Shown piece by piece: positions 44,418 through 52,870 of a stretch of DNA of 64,000 bases. Position 1 is the first letter of the stretch. The number at the start of each line of letters is the position of its first letter. The notes beneath the pieces are model-generated. The model was not told where the DNA came from, searched no databases, and saw only the letters and a program-made list of their open reading frames with translations. The DNA lies in contig NZ_WTUZ01000040.1 in the NCBI RefSeq assembly GCF_009882985.1, positions 785,513 to 849,512 of the forward strand, in the 5' to 3' direction. The position numbers and the translations under genes were made by a program. Source of the stretch: Paenibacillus silvestris. Its GTDB lineage: Bacteria; Bacillota; Bacilli; Paenibacillales; NBRC-103111.

Positions 44418-46477
44418 GTCAAATTCAAGTAAAAGAAAATACCATTTTACATCGGCAATCGACCTGGAAAGCTCTTCTCGTTTTTGGAGGAGGCTTTCTA
44501 GCTCTGCTTCTGGTCCTCTTCCTGAACATCACGCAGGGTGAAGCCAACATTACCGTTCATACCATCGTGAGCGCATTGCTGAATCCACAAGATACCCCCG
44601 ACCATCATATGGTTCGGGGGCTTCGCTTGCCGCGGGCCGTCATCGGCCTACTGGCCGGAGCTTCGCTCGCTGTTGCTGGAGCTTTGCTTCAAACGGTTAC
44701 ACGCAATCCACTTGCCTCAGCTTCTACACTGGGCTTAAATGCAGGTGCTTATTTTATTATCGTATTAGCAGCGGTGTACTTCCCTAGTCTAAAATCGGAT
44801 CATTCCTTGCTGTTAGCACTCATTGGCGCATGCGGCGCGGCCGCCATGGCCTACTTGATGTCAGGCGGACGCAAAAGCACTCCGCTGCGCATGGCTTTGG
44901 CCGGCATGATCGTTTCGCTAGTCCTTTCTGCCTTCACTAGTGGACTGCAGATTATGTATGAGAATGAGACCAACGGTCTATTCATGTGGGGCTCAGGCGC
45001 TTTAGGACAGAATGATTGGCTCGGCGTGCGCTACGCTCTTCCTTGGGTTTCGATTGGGTTAGTCGCTGCCCTTTTGTTCAGTCAGAAGCTGGATATGCTA
45101 GAGCTGAGTGAGGATACAGCCGTTTCCTTAGGGGAAAATGTGAATTTGATCCGTTTCATGGCGCTTGCTGCTGCCATTCTGCTAGCCGGGGTAACGGTCA
45201 GTGTTGTTGGTCCTATTGGTTTTGTCGGACTCATTGCCCCTCATCTGATCAGATTGATTGGACTTAGACGACATAGGTTCTTAATTCCAGGCAGCGCAAT
45301 ATGGGGAGCGGTCGTGCTGATTTCAGCGGATACAATTGCCAAAATGTTTCGCAGTACGCTAGGCGAGTTGCCTGCCGGGTCCGTCACTGCCGTTCTTGGG
45401 GCTCCATGGCTGATATGGCTTGCTGTTCGAGGCTCGAAGATGCAATCATCATCGGATAGCGGCTCAACAATGGGTGTCGGCTATATCGGCAGCAAAATTC
45501 CGTATCCCTTGCTTATTCTGATTTCTTCTGCTTCTCTGCTTGTACTTATTCTGACTGGTTTATCTGCCGGTGCTTTAAAAATTCCATTATCCGAAGTCCT
45601 TGCCGTTCTGTCCGGTGGCGGTCCCGAGATGTCCAGCAATGTCATCCTTAACTTACGCTTGCCTCGCGTGCTAGTGGCCGCACTTGCTGGAGCTTCCCTT
45701 GCGATTGCCGGCTCCATGATGCAAGGCGCCGTTCGCAATCCGCTCGCCGACCCCTCCGTTGTCGGTGTGACGACAGGAGCTGGTATGGGAGCGCTTCTCG
45801 TGCTCACCATTTGGCCAACAGCTTCGGGCATGTGGGTGCCGATCGGCGCAATGGTCGGCGCACTTCTCTCTGCCGGCAGTGTGTATATGCTAGCATGGAA
45901 AAAAGGGCTGAACCCCGTCGTCCTCATCCTTGTCGGCATCGCCATCTCTGCGCTTGGATCAGCTGTCATCCAATTCTTAATCATTAAATCCAAGCTTGGT
46001 GCTGCTCCAGCACTCACCTGGTTGGCCGGAAGCACGTATGCCAGAGGGTGGTTGGAATTCTCCCAATTGAGCGTGGCGATGGTTATTCTTTTGCCAATCG
46101 CTTGGCTGCTTGGCCGCCGTGTGGATTTGCTTGCGTTTGGAGATCTGGTCTCACTCGGTTTGGGCCTCAAGCTGCAGAAAACCCGCCTGATCGCTGCAAG
46201 CATCGGAGTCTTGATCGCTGCAATAGCGGTAGCTTGCGTAGGCACCATCTCCTTCATCGGTCTGCTCGCTCCTCATGCCGTTCGGATCTTCATGGGACAA
46301 CGTCACCAGAAATCGGTTGTATTATCAGCTTTAATCGGCGCCATATTGCTTGTCATCGCTGATATAATTGGCAAAGTAATCGCCATTCCCAAAGAGATCC
46401 CATCTGGCATCGTGGTTGCTGTCATCGGTGCTCCGTATTTACTGTTTCTGATGTACCGGAGTACAGTGAAGAAATAA
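44414..46477 (+). CDS. Fused FecCD/FhuB-type iron-siderophore permease
   Basis: A 687-aa membrane protein made of two FecCD permease halves (about 1-340 and 350-687), roughly 20 TMs. Each half has the conserved coupling region (ADPS/ASAST-LGLNAGA in half 1, LADPSVVGVTTGAGMGALL in half 2), GPIGFVGLIAPHLIRL and GTISFIGLLAPHAVRIF. E. coli FhuB (660 aa) is built this way. The start overlaps the binding-protein stop by 4 bp (ATGA). No ATPase gene follows in this operon, so a shared FhuC/YusV-like ATPase encoded elsewhere is expected (inference). Confidence 0.93.
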   Translation: MSQIQVKENTILHRQSTWKALLVFGGGFLALLLVLFLNITQGEANITVHTIVSALLNPQDTPDHHMVRGLRLPRAVIGLLAGASLAVAGALLQTVTRNPLASASTLGLNAGAYFIIVLAAVYFPSLKSDHSLLLALIGACGAAAMAYLMSGGRKSTPLRMALAGMIVSLVLSAFTSGLQIMYENETNGLFMWGSGALGQNDWLGVRYALPWVSIGLVAALLFSQKLDMLELSEDTAVSLGENVNLIRFMALAAAILLAGVTVSVVGPIGFVGLIAPHLIRLIGLRRHRFLIPGSAIWGAVVLISADTIAKMFRSTLGELPAGSVTAVLGAPWLIWLAVRGSKMQSSSDSGSTMGVGYIGSKIPYPLLILISSASLLVLILTGLSAGALKIPLSEVLAVLSGGGPEMSSNVILNLRLPRVLVAALAGASLAIAGSMMQGAVRNPLADPSVVGVTTGAGMGALLVLTIWPTASGMWVPIGAMVGALLSAGSVYMLAWKKGLNPVVLILVGIAISALGSAVIQFLIIKSKLGAAPALTWLAGSTYARGWLEFSQLSVAMVILLPIAWLLGRRVDLLAFGDLVSLGLGLKLQKTRLIAASIGVLIAAIAVACVGTISFIGLLAPHAVRIFMGQRHQKSVVLSALIGAILLVIADIIGKVIAIPKEIPSGIVVAVIGAPYLLFLMYRSTVKK

Positions 46478-46502
46478 TGATTTACATTCATTCGAGTAAA
46501 AT

Positions 46503-46549
46503 GGCTGTCCACATGTAGATTTATTCTATGTGTGTGACGGCCTTTTTTA
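46503..46549 (+). terminator. Terminator of the iron uptake operon
   Basis: The imperfect stem GGCTGTCCACATG/TATGTGTGTGACGGCC is followed by six T. It lies 26 bp after the permease stop. Confidence 0.7.
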
Positions 46550-46667
46550 TTTATTGGTTATGCTAAAATACGATCATGATATATGATAAATAAAACACGA
46601 CTGTCTGCTTTATAGTTAAAAGCAATAAACATGACCCTTATCATTCACTTTAGGAGTTGTAAAATCA

Positions 46668-47561
46668 TTGGAATTACGTCAACTACAATATGCGATTCAA
46701 ATAGCCATTGAACGAAACTTTTCACGAGCTGCCGAAAAACTTCATATCGCCCAGCCTTCACTCAGTCAGCAGTTGTCCAAGCTTGAGAAAGAAATCGGTG
46801 TACTCCTGTTCCAGCGCAGCACGAACTCTGTTGAACTTACACATGCCGGTTCTTTATTCGTTGAAAAGTCCCAAAAGATTCTGGATATGGTGGAGCAGCT
46901 TAAAAAAGAAATGGAAGACATTTCTCAGATGAAAAAAGGACGCCTTGTCGTAGGCAGTATGCCAATCACTGGTTCGACCATCCTCCCTTTCGTTGTCCCT
47001 GTTTTCAAAGCCGCTTATCCGGATATAGAAATTTCGCTGGTTGAAGAGACTTCAGCGAACCTGGAGACTTTGACTATGAACGGGCAAACCGATATTTCTC
47101 TCCTTTCCTTGCCGATGCGGGAAGAGTCGCTTATTTATGAAACACTTTTAGAAGAAGAAATTGTCCTTGCTGTACCCCCGCGTCATCCATTAACTCTGGC
47201 CAAAGAACCGATCTCCATCTCGCAATTGGAAAAAGAAGCTTTCATTGCCCTAAAGAAAGGACAAGGTTTTCGAAAGCTTACGCTTGATCTCTGTCAAAAT
47301 GCCGGTATTGTTCCTAATATCGTGTTCGAGTCCAGCAACATGGAGACCGTCCAATCTCTTGTAGCAGCTGGGATGGGCATCGCATTCGTGCCGTACTTGA
47401 TCTCAAAGCGCAGCTTCAGCGAGTTGTCCCCCGCTCACCTTGCCTTAGAAGGCAGACCCACTCGAACATTAGTCATCGCTTATCGCAAAGGCAGATATCT
47501 CTCCAAAGCAGCCGAGGCTTTCGTCAGCACCATGAAAGAGGTTATGCAGACAATTGGTTAA
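46668..47561 (+). CDS. LysR-family transcriptional regulator
   Basis: A 297-aa LysR regulator: winged helix (1-60; FSRAAEKLHIAQPSLSQQLSKLEKEIGVLLFQR), linker helix, then a two-lobed effector domain (about 90-295; GRLVVGSMPITGSTILPFVV). The C-terminal end (AGMGIAFVPYLI) is typical of the CynR/BenM/OxyR group. The start is TTG at 46668 with AGGAG 11 nt upstream. 30 bp before the WYL regulator gene on the same strand, so probably co-transcribed. The target is unknown. Confidence 0.9.
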   Translation: MELRQLQYAIQIAIERNFSRAAEKLHIAQPSLSQQLSKLEKEIGVLLFQRSTNSVELTHAGSLFVEKSQKILDMVEQLKKEMEDISQMKKGRLVVGSMPITGSTILPFVVPVFKAAYPDIEISLVEETSANLETLTMNGQTDISLLSLPMREESLIYETLLEEEIVLAVPPRHPLTLAKEPISISQLEKEAFIALKKGQGFRKLTLDLCQNAGIVPNIVFESSNMETVQSLVAAGMGIAFVPYLISKRSFSELSPAHLALEGRPTRTLVIAYRKGRYLSKAAEAFVSTMKEVMQTIG

Positions 47562-47591
47562 CGGTAAGAGTCCAAGGAGGTACGAACGGTC

Positions 47592-48563
47592 ATGAACAAA
47601 ACGCAGCGTTTGATCCAGCTTATGATGGTGGTCAATGAGCGCATGGCTTTCACGACCAAGGAGCTTGCTCAGGAATTCGGCGTCTCGGAACGAACCATGC
47701 ACCGCGACTTGCAAGAGCTTAGCGAGCTCGGGATGCCGCTGTATACGGAATTCGGCCCGCATGGCGGATATCGCTTGCTGAAGAAGCGGATGCTCCCTCC
47801 TATTTTGTTTACGGAGCAAGAGGCGGAAGCCATGTTCTTCGCTTTTCAGTCGCTCCAATATTATGGGGCGCTGCCTTTTGCAGCAGAATCAACTTCAGCG
47901 TTAGGTAAGTTCTATCACTATCTTCCGACAGACACCAAGAAAAGAATTGATGCTCTTAAGAGCCGCGTATCCTTCTGGACACCTACTCGAACGCAAAGTT
48001 CTCCTTACTTGGAGGAAATACTGGAGGCTTCGATCGATGGTCTCCCCCTCCACATCACCTATGCCTCCAAAGAAGGAGCAAGGGAACGAACCATTCAGCC
48101 TATCGGCATTTACGCATCGAATGGCTACTGGTACTTTCCATCCTATTGTTTTCAAAAAGACCGCATCCTGTTATTTCGTACAGATCGCTTGCAAAGTTTG
48201 GAACTCGCTGAGCCGGACCATCCGCGCAAAGACCTCAAGAACTATACAATTCTTGATTGGCTATCCGGAGGTATGGACCAAAAGGCAGGTTCCTCTGAGC
48301 ACATGAAACTCCGCGTCAAGCTTACTCCTGCTGGTGTCAGAGCTTACGAGCGAAGCAGTGGCAGGGATGAGCATGTCAAGATACATGTTGATGGGAGCGG
48401 TGAATTAGCCACTGAGATGCACCAAAGCAATTTACTCTATTTCTCGAAGTTTTTCCTTGGCATGGGTGCAGATGCTGTTGTCGAAGAACCATCAGAAATG
48501 GTGGAATGGATTCGCGACCAGCTCCAGGGAATGCTTCGCGCGTATGACGCCTTGGCAGATTGA
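47592..48563 (+). CDS. WYL-domain transcriptional regulator (YafY type)
   Basis: A 323-aa regulator with an N-terminal winged helix (MAFTTKELAQEFGVSERTMHRDLQEL), a central WYL domain (about 140-215; PLHITYASKEGARERTIQP-IGIYASNGYWYF), and a C-terminal WCX-type extension. WYL domains sense ligands such as nucleotides. The ribosome site AAGGAGG is 11 nt upstream. It is followed after 120 bp by an SDR gene whose promoter carries two palindromes; local repression of that gene is a natural guess but is inference. Confidence 0.9.
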   Translation: MNKTQRLIQLMMVVNERMAFTTKELAQEFGVSERTMHRDLQELSELGMPLYTEFGPHGGYRLLKKRMLPPILFTEQEAEAMFFAFQSLQYYGALPFAAESTSALGKFYHYLPTDTKKRIDALKSRVSFWTPTRTQSSPYLEEILEASIDGLPLHITYASKEGARERTIQPIGIYASNGYWYFPSYCFQKDRILLFRTDRLQSLELAEPDHPRKDLKNYTILDWLSGGMDQKAGSSEHMKLRVKLTPAGVRAYERSSGRDEHVKIHVDGSGELATEMHQSNLLYFSKFFLGMGADAVVEEPSEMVEWIRDQLQGMLRAYDALAD

Positions 48564-48593
48564 TCAATTCAAGCTATTTTGCGCAAATATAAT

Positions 48594-48646
48594 CCATGAC
48601 AAGTATTGTCATGGTATCGAGGTAAGCTATACATGTAATACATGTA
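48594..48646 (+). promoter_or_regulatory. Twin palindromes over the SDR promoter
   Basis: Palindrome 1, CCATGACAA-gta-TTGTCATGG (48594-48614), is a perfect 9-bp dyad that includes the -35 TTGTCA (48606-48611). Palindrome 2, TACATGTA-a-TACATGTA (48630-48646), overlaps the -10 TATACA (48628-48633; 16-nt spacer). Transcription would start near 48640. Two different dyads at -35 and -10 indicate repression, perhaps by the WYL regulator upstream. Confidence 0.65.
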
Positions 48647-48683
48647 AATTAACTTGTTGAATGATATAGAGGAGGCATAAAGG

Positions 48684-49559
48684 ATGATGAATAGTAAGCA
48701 GCTTCAAGGTAAGGTAGCCCTAGTGACTGGATCAAGCCGAGGCGCTGGCAGAGGGATTGCCTTAGCGCTTGGTGAAGCAGGTGCCACCGTTTACGTCACT
48801 GGCCGCAGTACTAGGGCACAATCGACTCAGACTGATCTTACAGGTACGATTGAAGATACAGCGGATGAATTGACTGCACGCGGAGGCGTTGGAATTGCGG
48901 TTCGATGCGATCATACCATTGAATCCGATGTCAAAAAACTGTATGACCAAATCAAACAGGAGCAAGGATCACTTGATCTTGTAGTCAACAACGCTTGGGG
49001 TGGATACGAGGACATTGAGAAGGATGACTTTTTAGCGCCTTTCTGGAAGCAGCCATTGAAACGTTGGGATAACATGTTTGATGCTGGTTTACGCGCACAA
49101 ATGGTGTCCAGCCGATATGCCATGTCCACCTTCTTCCTTGAGCAGAATCGTGGATTAATCATTAACACAGGGGTTTACTCTGATATTGGCGGCGACTACC
49201 CTGTGAATGTATTTTATGACACTGTGAAACGTGCAGTTGTGAATATGACACGTGCTATGTCTCTCAATCTTAAGGCAAACCAACTAGATGTGACAGCACT
49301 AGCGTTAGCTCCCGGTTGGATGCGTACGGAAGCCGTGTACAAACATTACGGTCTCGAACCTGGCGATCCTGACTTCATGAAAATTGAAGAATTACATCCA
49401 ACGGAATCCGTCGAGTATATTGGGCGCGCCGTTGTCGCGCTTGCCTCTGATCCACTGGTAGATCTGAAAGCTGGGCAACTACACGAGGTGGGTTCCTTAG
49501 CTGCCGAATATGGTTTCACGGATATCGACGGCAGACGGATGCCTCCATTTCGCGTCTAA
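48684..49559 (+). CDS. SDR-family oxidoreductase
   Basis: A 291-aa short-chain dehydrogenase/reductase. The cofactor site is TGSSRGAGRGIALALG, the NNAG position reads VVNNAWGG, and the YxxxK pair is in FYDTVKRAVVNMTRAM with the catalytic Ser probably the one preceding (VYSDIGG). It is longer than classical SDRs and resembles the DHRS1-like SDR group. The substrate is unknown. The start at 48684 has AGGAGG 8 nt upstream. Its promoter is flanked by palindromes, so it is likely tightly regulated. Confidence 0.88.
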   Translation: MMNSKQLQGKVALVTGSSRGAGRGIALALGEAGATVYVTGRSTRAQSTQTDLTGTIEDTADELTARGGVGIAVRCDHTIESDVKKLYDQIKQEQGSLDLVVNNAWGGYEDIEKDDFLAPFWKQPLKRWDNMFDAGLRAQMVSSRYAMSTFFLEQNRGLIINTGVYSDIGGDYPVNVFYDTVKRAVVNMTRAMSLNLKANQLDVTALALAPGWMRTEAVYKHYGLEPGDPDFMKIEELHPTESVEYIGRAVVALASDPLVDLKAGQLHEVGSLAAEYGFTDIDGRRMPPFRV

Positions 49560-49567
49560 TTCGCCTT

Positions 49568-50017
49568 TTATTTCATAAACCATTGTTGAATAAAGTTCGG
49601 CGGCTGGATGCGGCAGTTGTGGAAGGCTGCGATTTTCCAGCCGTCTTTTTCTTTGATCAATACATTCGTATTAATAGAATCTCGGTTTTTCGGAGCTTTC
49701 CTCTGCCACCTAAGCTTAATCGCTCCAACACAGTGAGCAAGAGCCATGTCCGCATTCAAAAATCGAATCTGAATCGAACCTCCCTCCGTCATCAAGGAAC
49801 CTCGCAATACACCGTCAAATAGCTTCTGATGAACTTCCGCAATCGCTTGACGCCCTTTCAAGTGCTGACCATTGAACGTGACATAGTCGGCCTCCTCCGT
49901 AAAACATTGGCCAAATGCCGATCCATTGTGCTCATTCCATGCAGCTTGCAGGGCGCTGAACACCCTGTGAATCTCTTGTTCATTTTGCTTTTTCAAATTC
50001 GCATCCATTACTTTCAT
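49568..50017 (-). CDS. SnoaL-like / SgcJ-EcaC-family protein (NTF2 fold)
   Basis: A 149-aa cone-shaped NTF2-like protein of the SgcJ/EcaC (DUF4440) type: helical start IHRVFSALQAAWNEHNGSAFG, then FTEEADYVTFNGQHLKGRQAIAE and a beta-sheet ending WKIAAFHNCRIQPP. Members include ketosteroid isomerase-like and unknown proteins. The reading frame stays open upstream to 50101, but the start is placed at 50017 because AAGGGA lies 8 nt upstream. It converges with the SDR gene (8-bp gap). Confidence 0.85.
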   Translation of the reverse strand: MKVMDANLKKQNEQEIHRVFSALQAAWNEHNGSAFGQCFTEEADYVTFNGQHLKGRQAIAEVHQKLFDGVLRGSLMTEGGSIQIRFLNADMALAHCVGAIKLRWQRKAPKNRDSINTNVLIKEKDGWKIAAFHNCRIQPPNFIQQWFMK

Positions 50018-50270
50018 CAGATCAATCCCTTCGATAAACTTTCGCGCTGCTCTTCTACTCCTCATTGTGTCAGACTTCATGGCCACTTGCCTATTGCACA
50101 AAAGAATGAAAACTTCCCCTTCTGCAGACCGATTGCAAGCCCTTTTCTTCTGGAAATTATGCCATTTTCCCTAACCCTTTCATCTCCAAAAGCATACAAT
50201 ATAATAAAAACTTATCGTTTCTCTAATTAATATTGATAAAGAGATACTCAATGCCTAGGAGGCAGAAACC

Positions 50271-50762
50271 ATGAAGTTAGTAAAAGCAATTGAGCAGACA
50301 TTCTGTAAGTTGCAAGAACCCTCATTCGAACAATTAAAATCAGCCCTTCTATCCCTAAACAGTTCACTCCATGAGGTGCCAGCTTATAAAACCGAGCCCG
50401 TGAAACTCCCTTATGGCCGAAATGTCATCTACAGCACTAAGGAGCTTGAAGTTATTATCATTCATATTCCCGCTTCTGCCGCAACAGCCATTCATAATCA
50501 CGGAGCGTCCGTAGGCGCCGCTTGCCTCGTTCAAGGCAATATTGTCAATTCTAAATTCCTGCTAGACACGGAAGGTTACCCGGTTGTTCACAGCGACGAT
50601 TTTATCAAAACAGGTGATTACTTTACGGCTCCGAAGGATCAAATCCATCAGCTTAGCAATCCGTTCCATGAGCCTGCCGTATCCATTCATGTTTATAGTC
50701 CGCCGCTCACTGAAGTTCACCGCTATCTGCCCTATAGTGAAGTTCTCGATTACGTTATTTAA
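50271..50762 (+). CDS. Cysteine dioxygenase
   Basis: A 163-aa cupin-fold thiol dioxygenase that oxidises cysteine to cysteine sulfinate using Fe(II). Two iron-binding His are in TAIHNHGASVG and the third in DQIHQLSNP. The length fits bacterial CDO (about 160-200 aa). The start has AGGAGG upstream. It is a single-gene unit with a strong terminator. Whether the substrate is Cys or 3-mercaptopropionate cannot be decided from sequence. Confidence 0.87.
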   Translation: MKLVKAIEQTFCKLQEPSFEQLKSALLSLNSSLHEVPAYKTEPVKLPYGRNVIYSTKELEVIIIHIPASAATAIHNHGASVGAACLVQGNIVNSKFLLDTEGYPVVHSDDFIKTGDYFTAPKDQIHQLSNPFHEPAVSIHVYSPPLTEVHRYLPYSEVLDYVI

Positions 50763-50768
50763 TTGAAA

Positions 50769-50818
50769 AAGAGGCTATCCCTATCCGTCATGAAAATGAC
50801 GAGGGACAGCCTCTTTTG
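50769..50818 (+). terminator. Terminator of the cysteine dioxygenase gene
   Basis: A long stem AAGAGGCT...TCCCT...CGTCAT-gaaa-ATGACG...AGGGA...AGCCTCTT, followed by T. The stop codon is 7 bp upstream. Confidence 0.85.
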
Positions 50819-50834
50819 CAGACTTTCATCTTAG

Positions 50835-51060
50835 CCCATTCTAAATAACGGAACTATAGGGCTTTATTCTGGATAAAAACGACAATTCGAGGAGGAAGCG
50901 GAACTACAGGGCCTTATGTCGTGCCAACCGCGTAAATATCCACCAACACTGGAGAAATAGCGGACCACAGATCCCCTTCACCACTCAAATGGCTTTTTTG
51001 GGCAAAATAGCGCCCCGTAGTTCCCCTCACTCACTCACTCACTCACTCGCTCGCTGCAGC
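50835..51060. repeat. Intergenic repeat cluster with a CTCA microsatellite
   Basis: No gene is here. Four half-units are seen: ACGGAACTATAGGGCTTTAT (50847), GCGGAACTACAGGGCCTTAT (50899), AATAGCGGACCACAGATCCC (50956) and AATAGCGCCCCGTAGTTCCC (51006). The last faces the others. It runs into five copies of CTCA plus two CTCG (51026-51053). Same family as at 1.9, 26.4 and 63.7 kb. Confidence 0.7.
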
Positions 51061-51072
51061 GAACTCGAGCAG

Positions 51073-51117
51073 AAAAAATAGGCTGACCACAAGGTTTATT
51101 TACCTTAATGGCCAGCC
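51073..51117 (-). terminator. Terminator of the glycyl-tRNA synthetase gene
   Basis: GGCTGGCC...GGTCAGCC (51081-51117), inner arms AAGGT/ACCTT, followed on the minus strand by ATTTTTT. Confidence 0.8.
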
Positions 51118-51125
51118 TTTTTAAA

Positions 51126-52508
51126 TTAGAACTGAAGCGAATTCTCAATAAATGCTTTCAATTCAGAGATAGGCATCCGCGTTTGTTCCATGGTGTCACG
51201 GTCACGAACCGTTACTTGACCATCTGTCTCGGATTCGAAATCGTATGTGATACAGAATGGCGTACCGATTTCATCGTGACGACGGTATCTTTTACCGATT
51301 GAACCTGTATCATCATAGTCAACCATGAAATGTTTCGCTAGATCAGCAAACACCGCTTGTGCGCCTTCATTCAACTTCTTGGAAAGCGGGAAAATAGCTG
51401 CTTTGATAGGAGCTAGGGCAGGGTGGAAGTGAAGCACAGTACGGCTGTCGTCACCTTCCAGTTTCTGCTCTTCGAACGCGTCAATCAAAAGCGCCAACGT
51501 CACGCGGTCTGCGCCAAGGGATGGCTCGATGCAGTAAGGTACATAACGCTCATTCGTTTCTTGATCGATATAGTTGAAATCTTCACCGGAATGCTCCATG
51601 TGCTGTTTCAAGTCGAAGTCAGTGCGATCCGCAATACCCCAAAGCTCGCCCCAGCCAAACGGGAATTTGTACTCAATATCCGTCGTAGCATTACTATAGT
51701 GAGACAATTCGTCTTCATTGTGGTCACGCAAACGAAGGTTTTCACCTTTAGCGCCTAGAGACAACAGCCAGTTATGGCAGAAGCTTCTCCAGTACTCGAA
51801 CCATTTCATATCTTCGCCTGGTTTGCAGAAGAACTCAAGCTCCATTTGTTCAAATTCACGAGTACGGAAAGTAAAGTTACCTGGCGTGATTTCGTTTCGG
51901 AAGCTTTTGCCGACTTGACCGATACCGAATGGCAGCTTTTTACGCATTGTGCGCTGTACATTTTTGAAGTTAACAAAAATACCTTGAGCAGTTTCAGGAC
52001 GCAAGTAAACGACGTTCGAGCTTGCTTCTGTTACGCCTTGGAACGTTTTGAACATCAGATTAAACTGACGAATGTCCGTGAAATCCTTGCTGCCGCAATC
52101 CGGACAAACGATGTTATTCTCGACGATCAGCTTCATCATGTCATCGAATGTCATGCCGTCCACAACGATTTCGATGTCTTTTTCAGCTAGTTTATTTTCA
52201 ATCAGCTTATCTGCACGGTGGCGTGCTTTACAGTTTTTGCAATCGATCATTGGATCGTTGAAATTTCCTACATGGCCAGATGCTACCCATGCCTGTGGGT
52301 TCATCAAAATGGCTGCGTCAAGACCTACGTTATACGGGGATTCCTGAACGAATTTTTTCCACCAAGCGCGTTTGATATTATTCTTTAATTCAACACCTAA
52401 TGGGCCGTAATCCCATGTGTTAGCCAAACCGCCATAAATTTCGGAACCTGGGAATACAAAACCTCTGTGCTTTGCTAATGCGACAACTTGATCCATCGTA
52501 ACACTCAT
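51126..52508 (-). CDS. glyQS: Glycyl-tRNA synthetase (single-chain, alpha2)
   Basis: A 460-aa class II synthetase of the alpha2 (eukaryote/archaeal-like) type found in many Firmicutes. Motif 1 region GGLANTWDYGPLGVELKNNIKRAWW, motif 2 FRNEITPGNFTFRTREFEQMELEFF, motif 3 EPSLGADRVTLALL, then an anticodon-binding domain (HFHPALAPIKAAIFPLSK). A CPDCGSKDF stretch may bind zinc. The start (MSVTMDQVVALAKHRG) has GAAGGAG 10 nt upstream. Controlled by the Gly T-box upstream. Length is typical (about 460). Confidence 0.95.
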   Translation of the reverse strand: MSVTMDQVVALAKHRGFVFPGSEIYGGLANTWDYGPLGVELKNNIKRAWWKKFVQESPYNVGLDAAILMNPQAWVASGHVGNFNDPMIDCKNCKARHRADKLIENKLAEKDIEIVVDGMTFDDMMKLIVENNIVCPDCGSKDFTDIRQFNLMFKTFQGVTEASSNVVYLRPETAQGIFVNFKNVQRTMRKKLPFGIGQVGKSFRNEITPGNFTFRTREFEQMELEFFCKPGEDMKWFEYWRSFCHNWLLSLGAKGENLRLRDHNEDELSHYSNATTDIEYKFPFGWGELWGIADRTDFDLKQHMEHSGEDFNYIDQETNERYVPYCIEPSLGADRVTLALLIDAFEEQKLEGDDSRTVLHFHPALAPIKAAIFPLSKKLNEGAQAVFADLAKHFMVDYDDTGSIGKRYRRHDEIGTPFCITYDFESETDGQVTVRDRDTMEQTRMPISELKAFIENSLQF

Positions 52509-52570
52509 TGTTCATTCGCTCCTTCAGCTTATCATAATGGGCTAAGCCCTAAGACGTCCGTTTGGATATG

Positions 52571-52795
52571 AGCACGCAAAAAAAGCTCCACATCCAAAGG
52601 CATCAAATCATGCCTAGGGACGAGAGCCTTACGCACCCGCGGTTCCACCCTAGTTGATACACCTGTATAAGCCTGTATCCCCTTTATCGTATCGGCTCCG
52701 GATAGCCTTTTCCTTGAGCTCCTGTCTGGGCTCTCACCGTCCCCAGCTCGCTGAACAAGAAGTTGTTCAAGTACTATTCATCCTTCACAGCCGCA
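52571..52795 (-). ncRNA. Glycine T-box riboswitch
   Basis: On the minus strand the T-box motif AGGGTGGAACCGCGGGT is at 52651-52635. Upstream is a long stem I with AG-bulge sequence (GGGACGGTGAGAGCCC) and, at the base, GGAAAAGGCTATCC with the apparent specifier GGC (Gly) near 52709. Downstream, the terminator hairpin uses GGCTCTCGTCC/GGATGTGGAGCT and AGGCAT-n6-ATGCCT before seven T (52579-52572). Uncharged tRNA-Gly would favour the antiterminator and expression of glyQS. Confidence 0.9.
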
Positions 52796-52816
52796 ATTGA
52801 TCATTCAATTGGCTTT

Positions 52817-52845
52817 AGTTTACAGAAAAACCGACAAAAAATCAA
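52817..52845 (-). promoter_or_regulatory. Promoter of the glycine T-box transcript
   Basis: On the minus strand TTGATT (52840-52845), 17-nt spacer, TAAACT (52817-52822). Start of the leader near 52810. Confidence 0.6.
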
Positions 52846-52870
52846 ATGTTAACCGCCTAATTCAAAAAAA

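Noticed and set aside
45481..46257. 258-aa open frame opposite the iron permease
   Set aside because: Antisense to the second FecCD half, which has all expected motifs. The translation has no recognisable motif.
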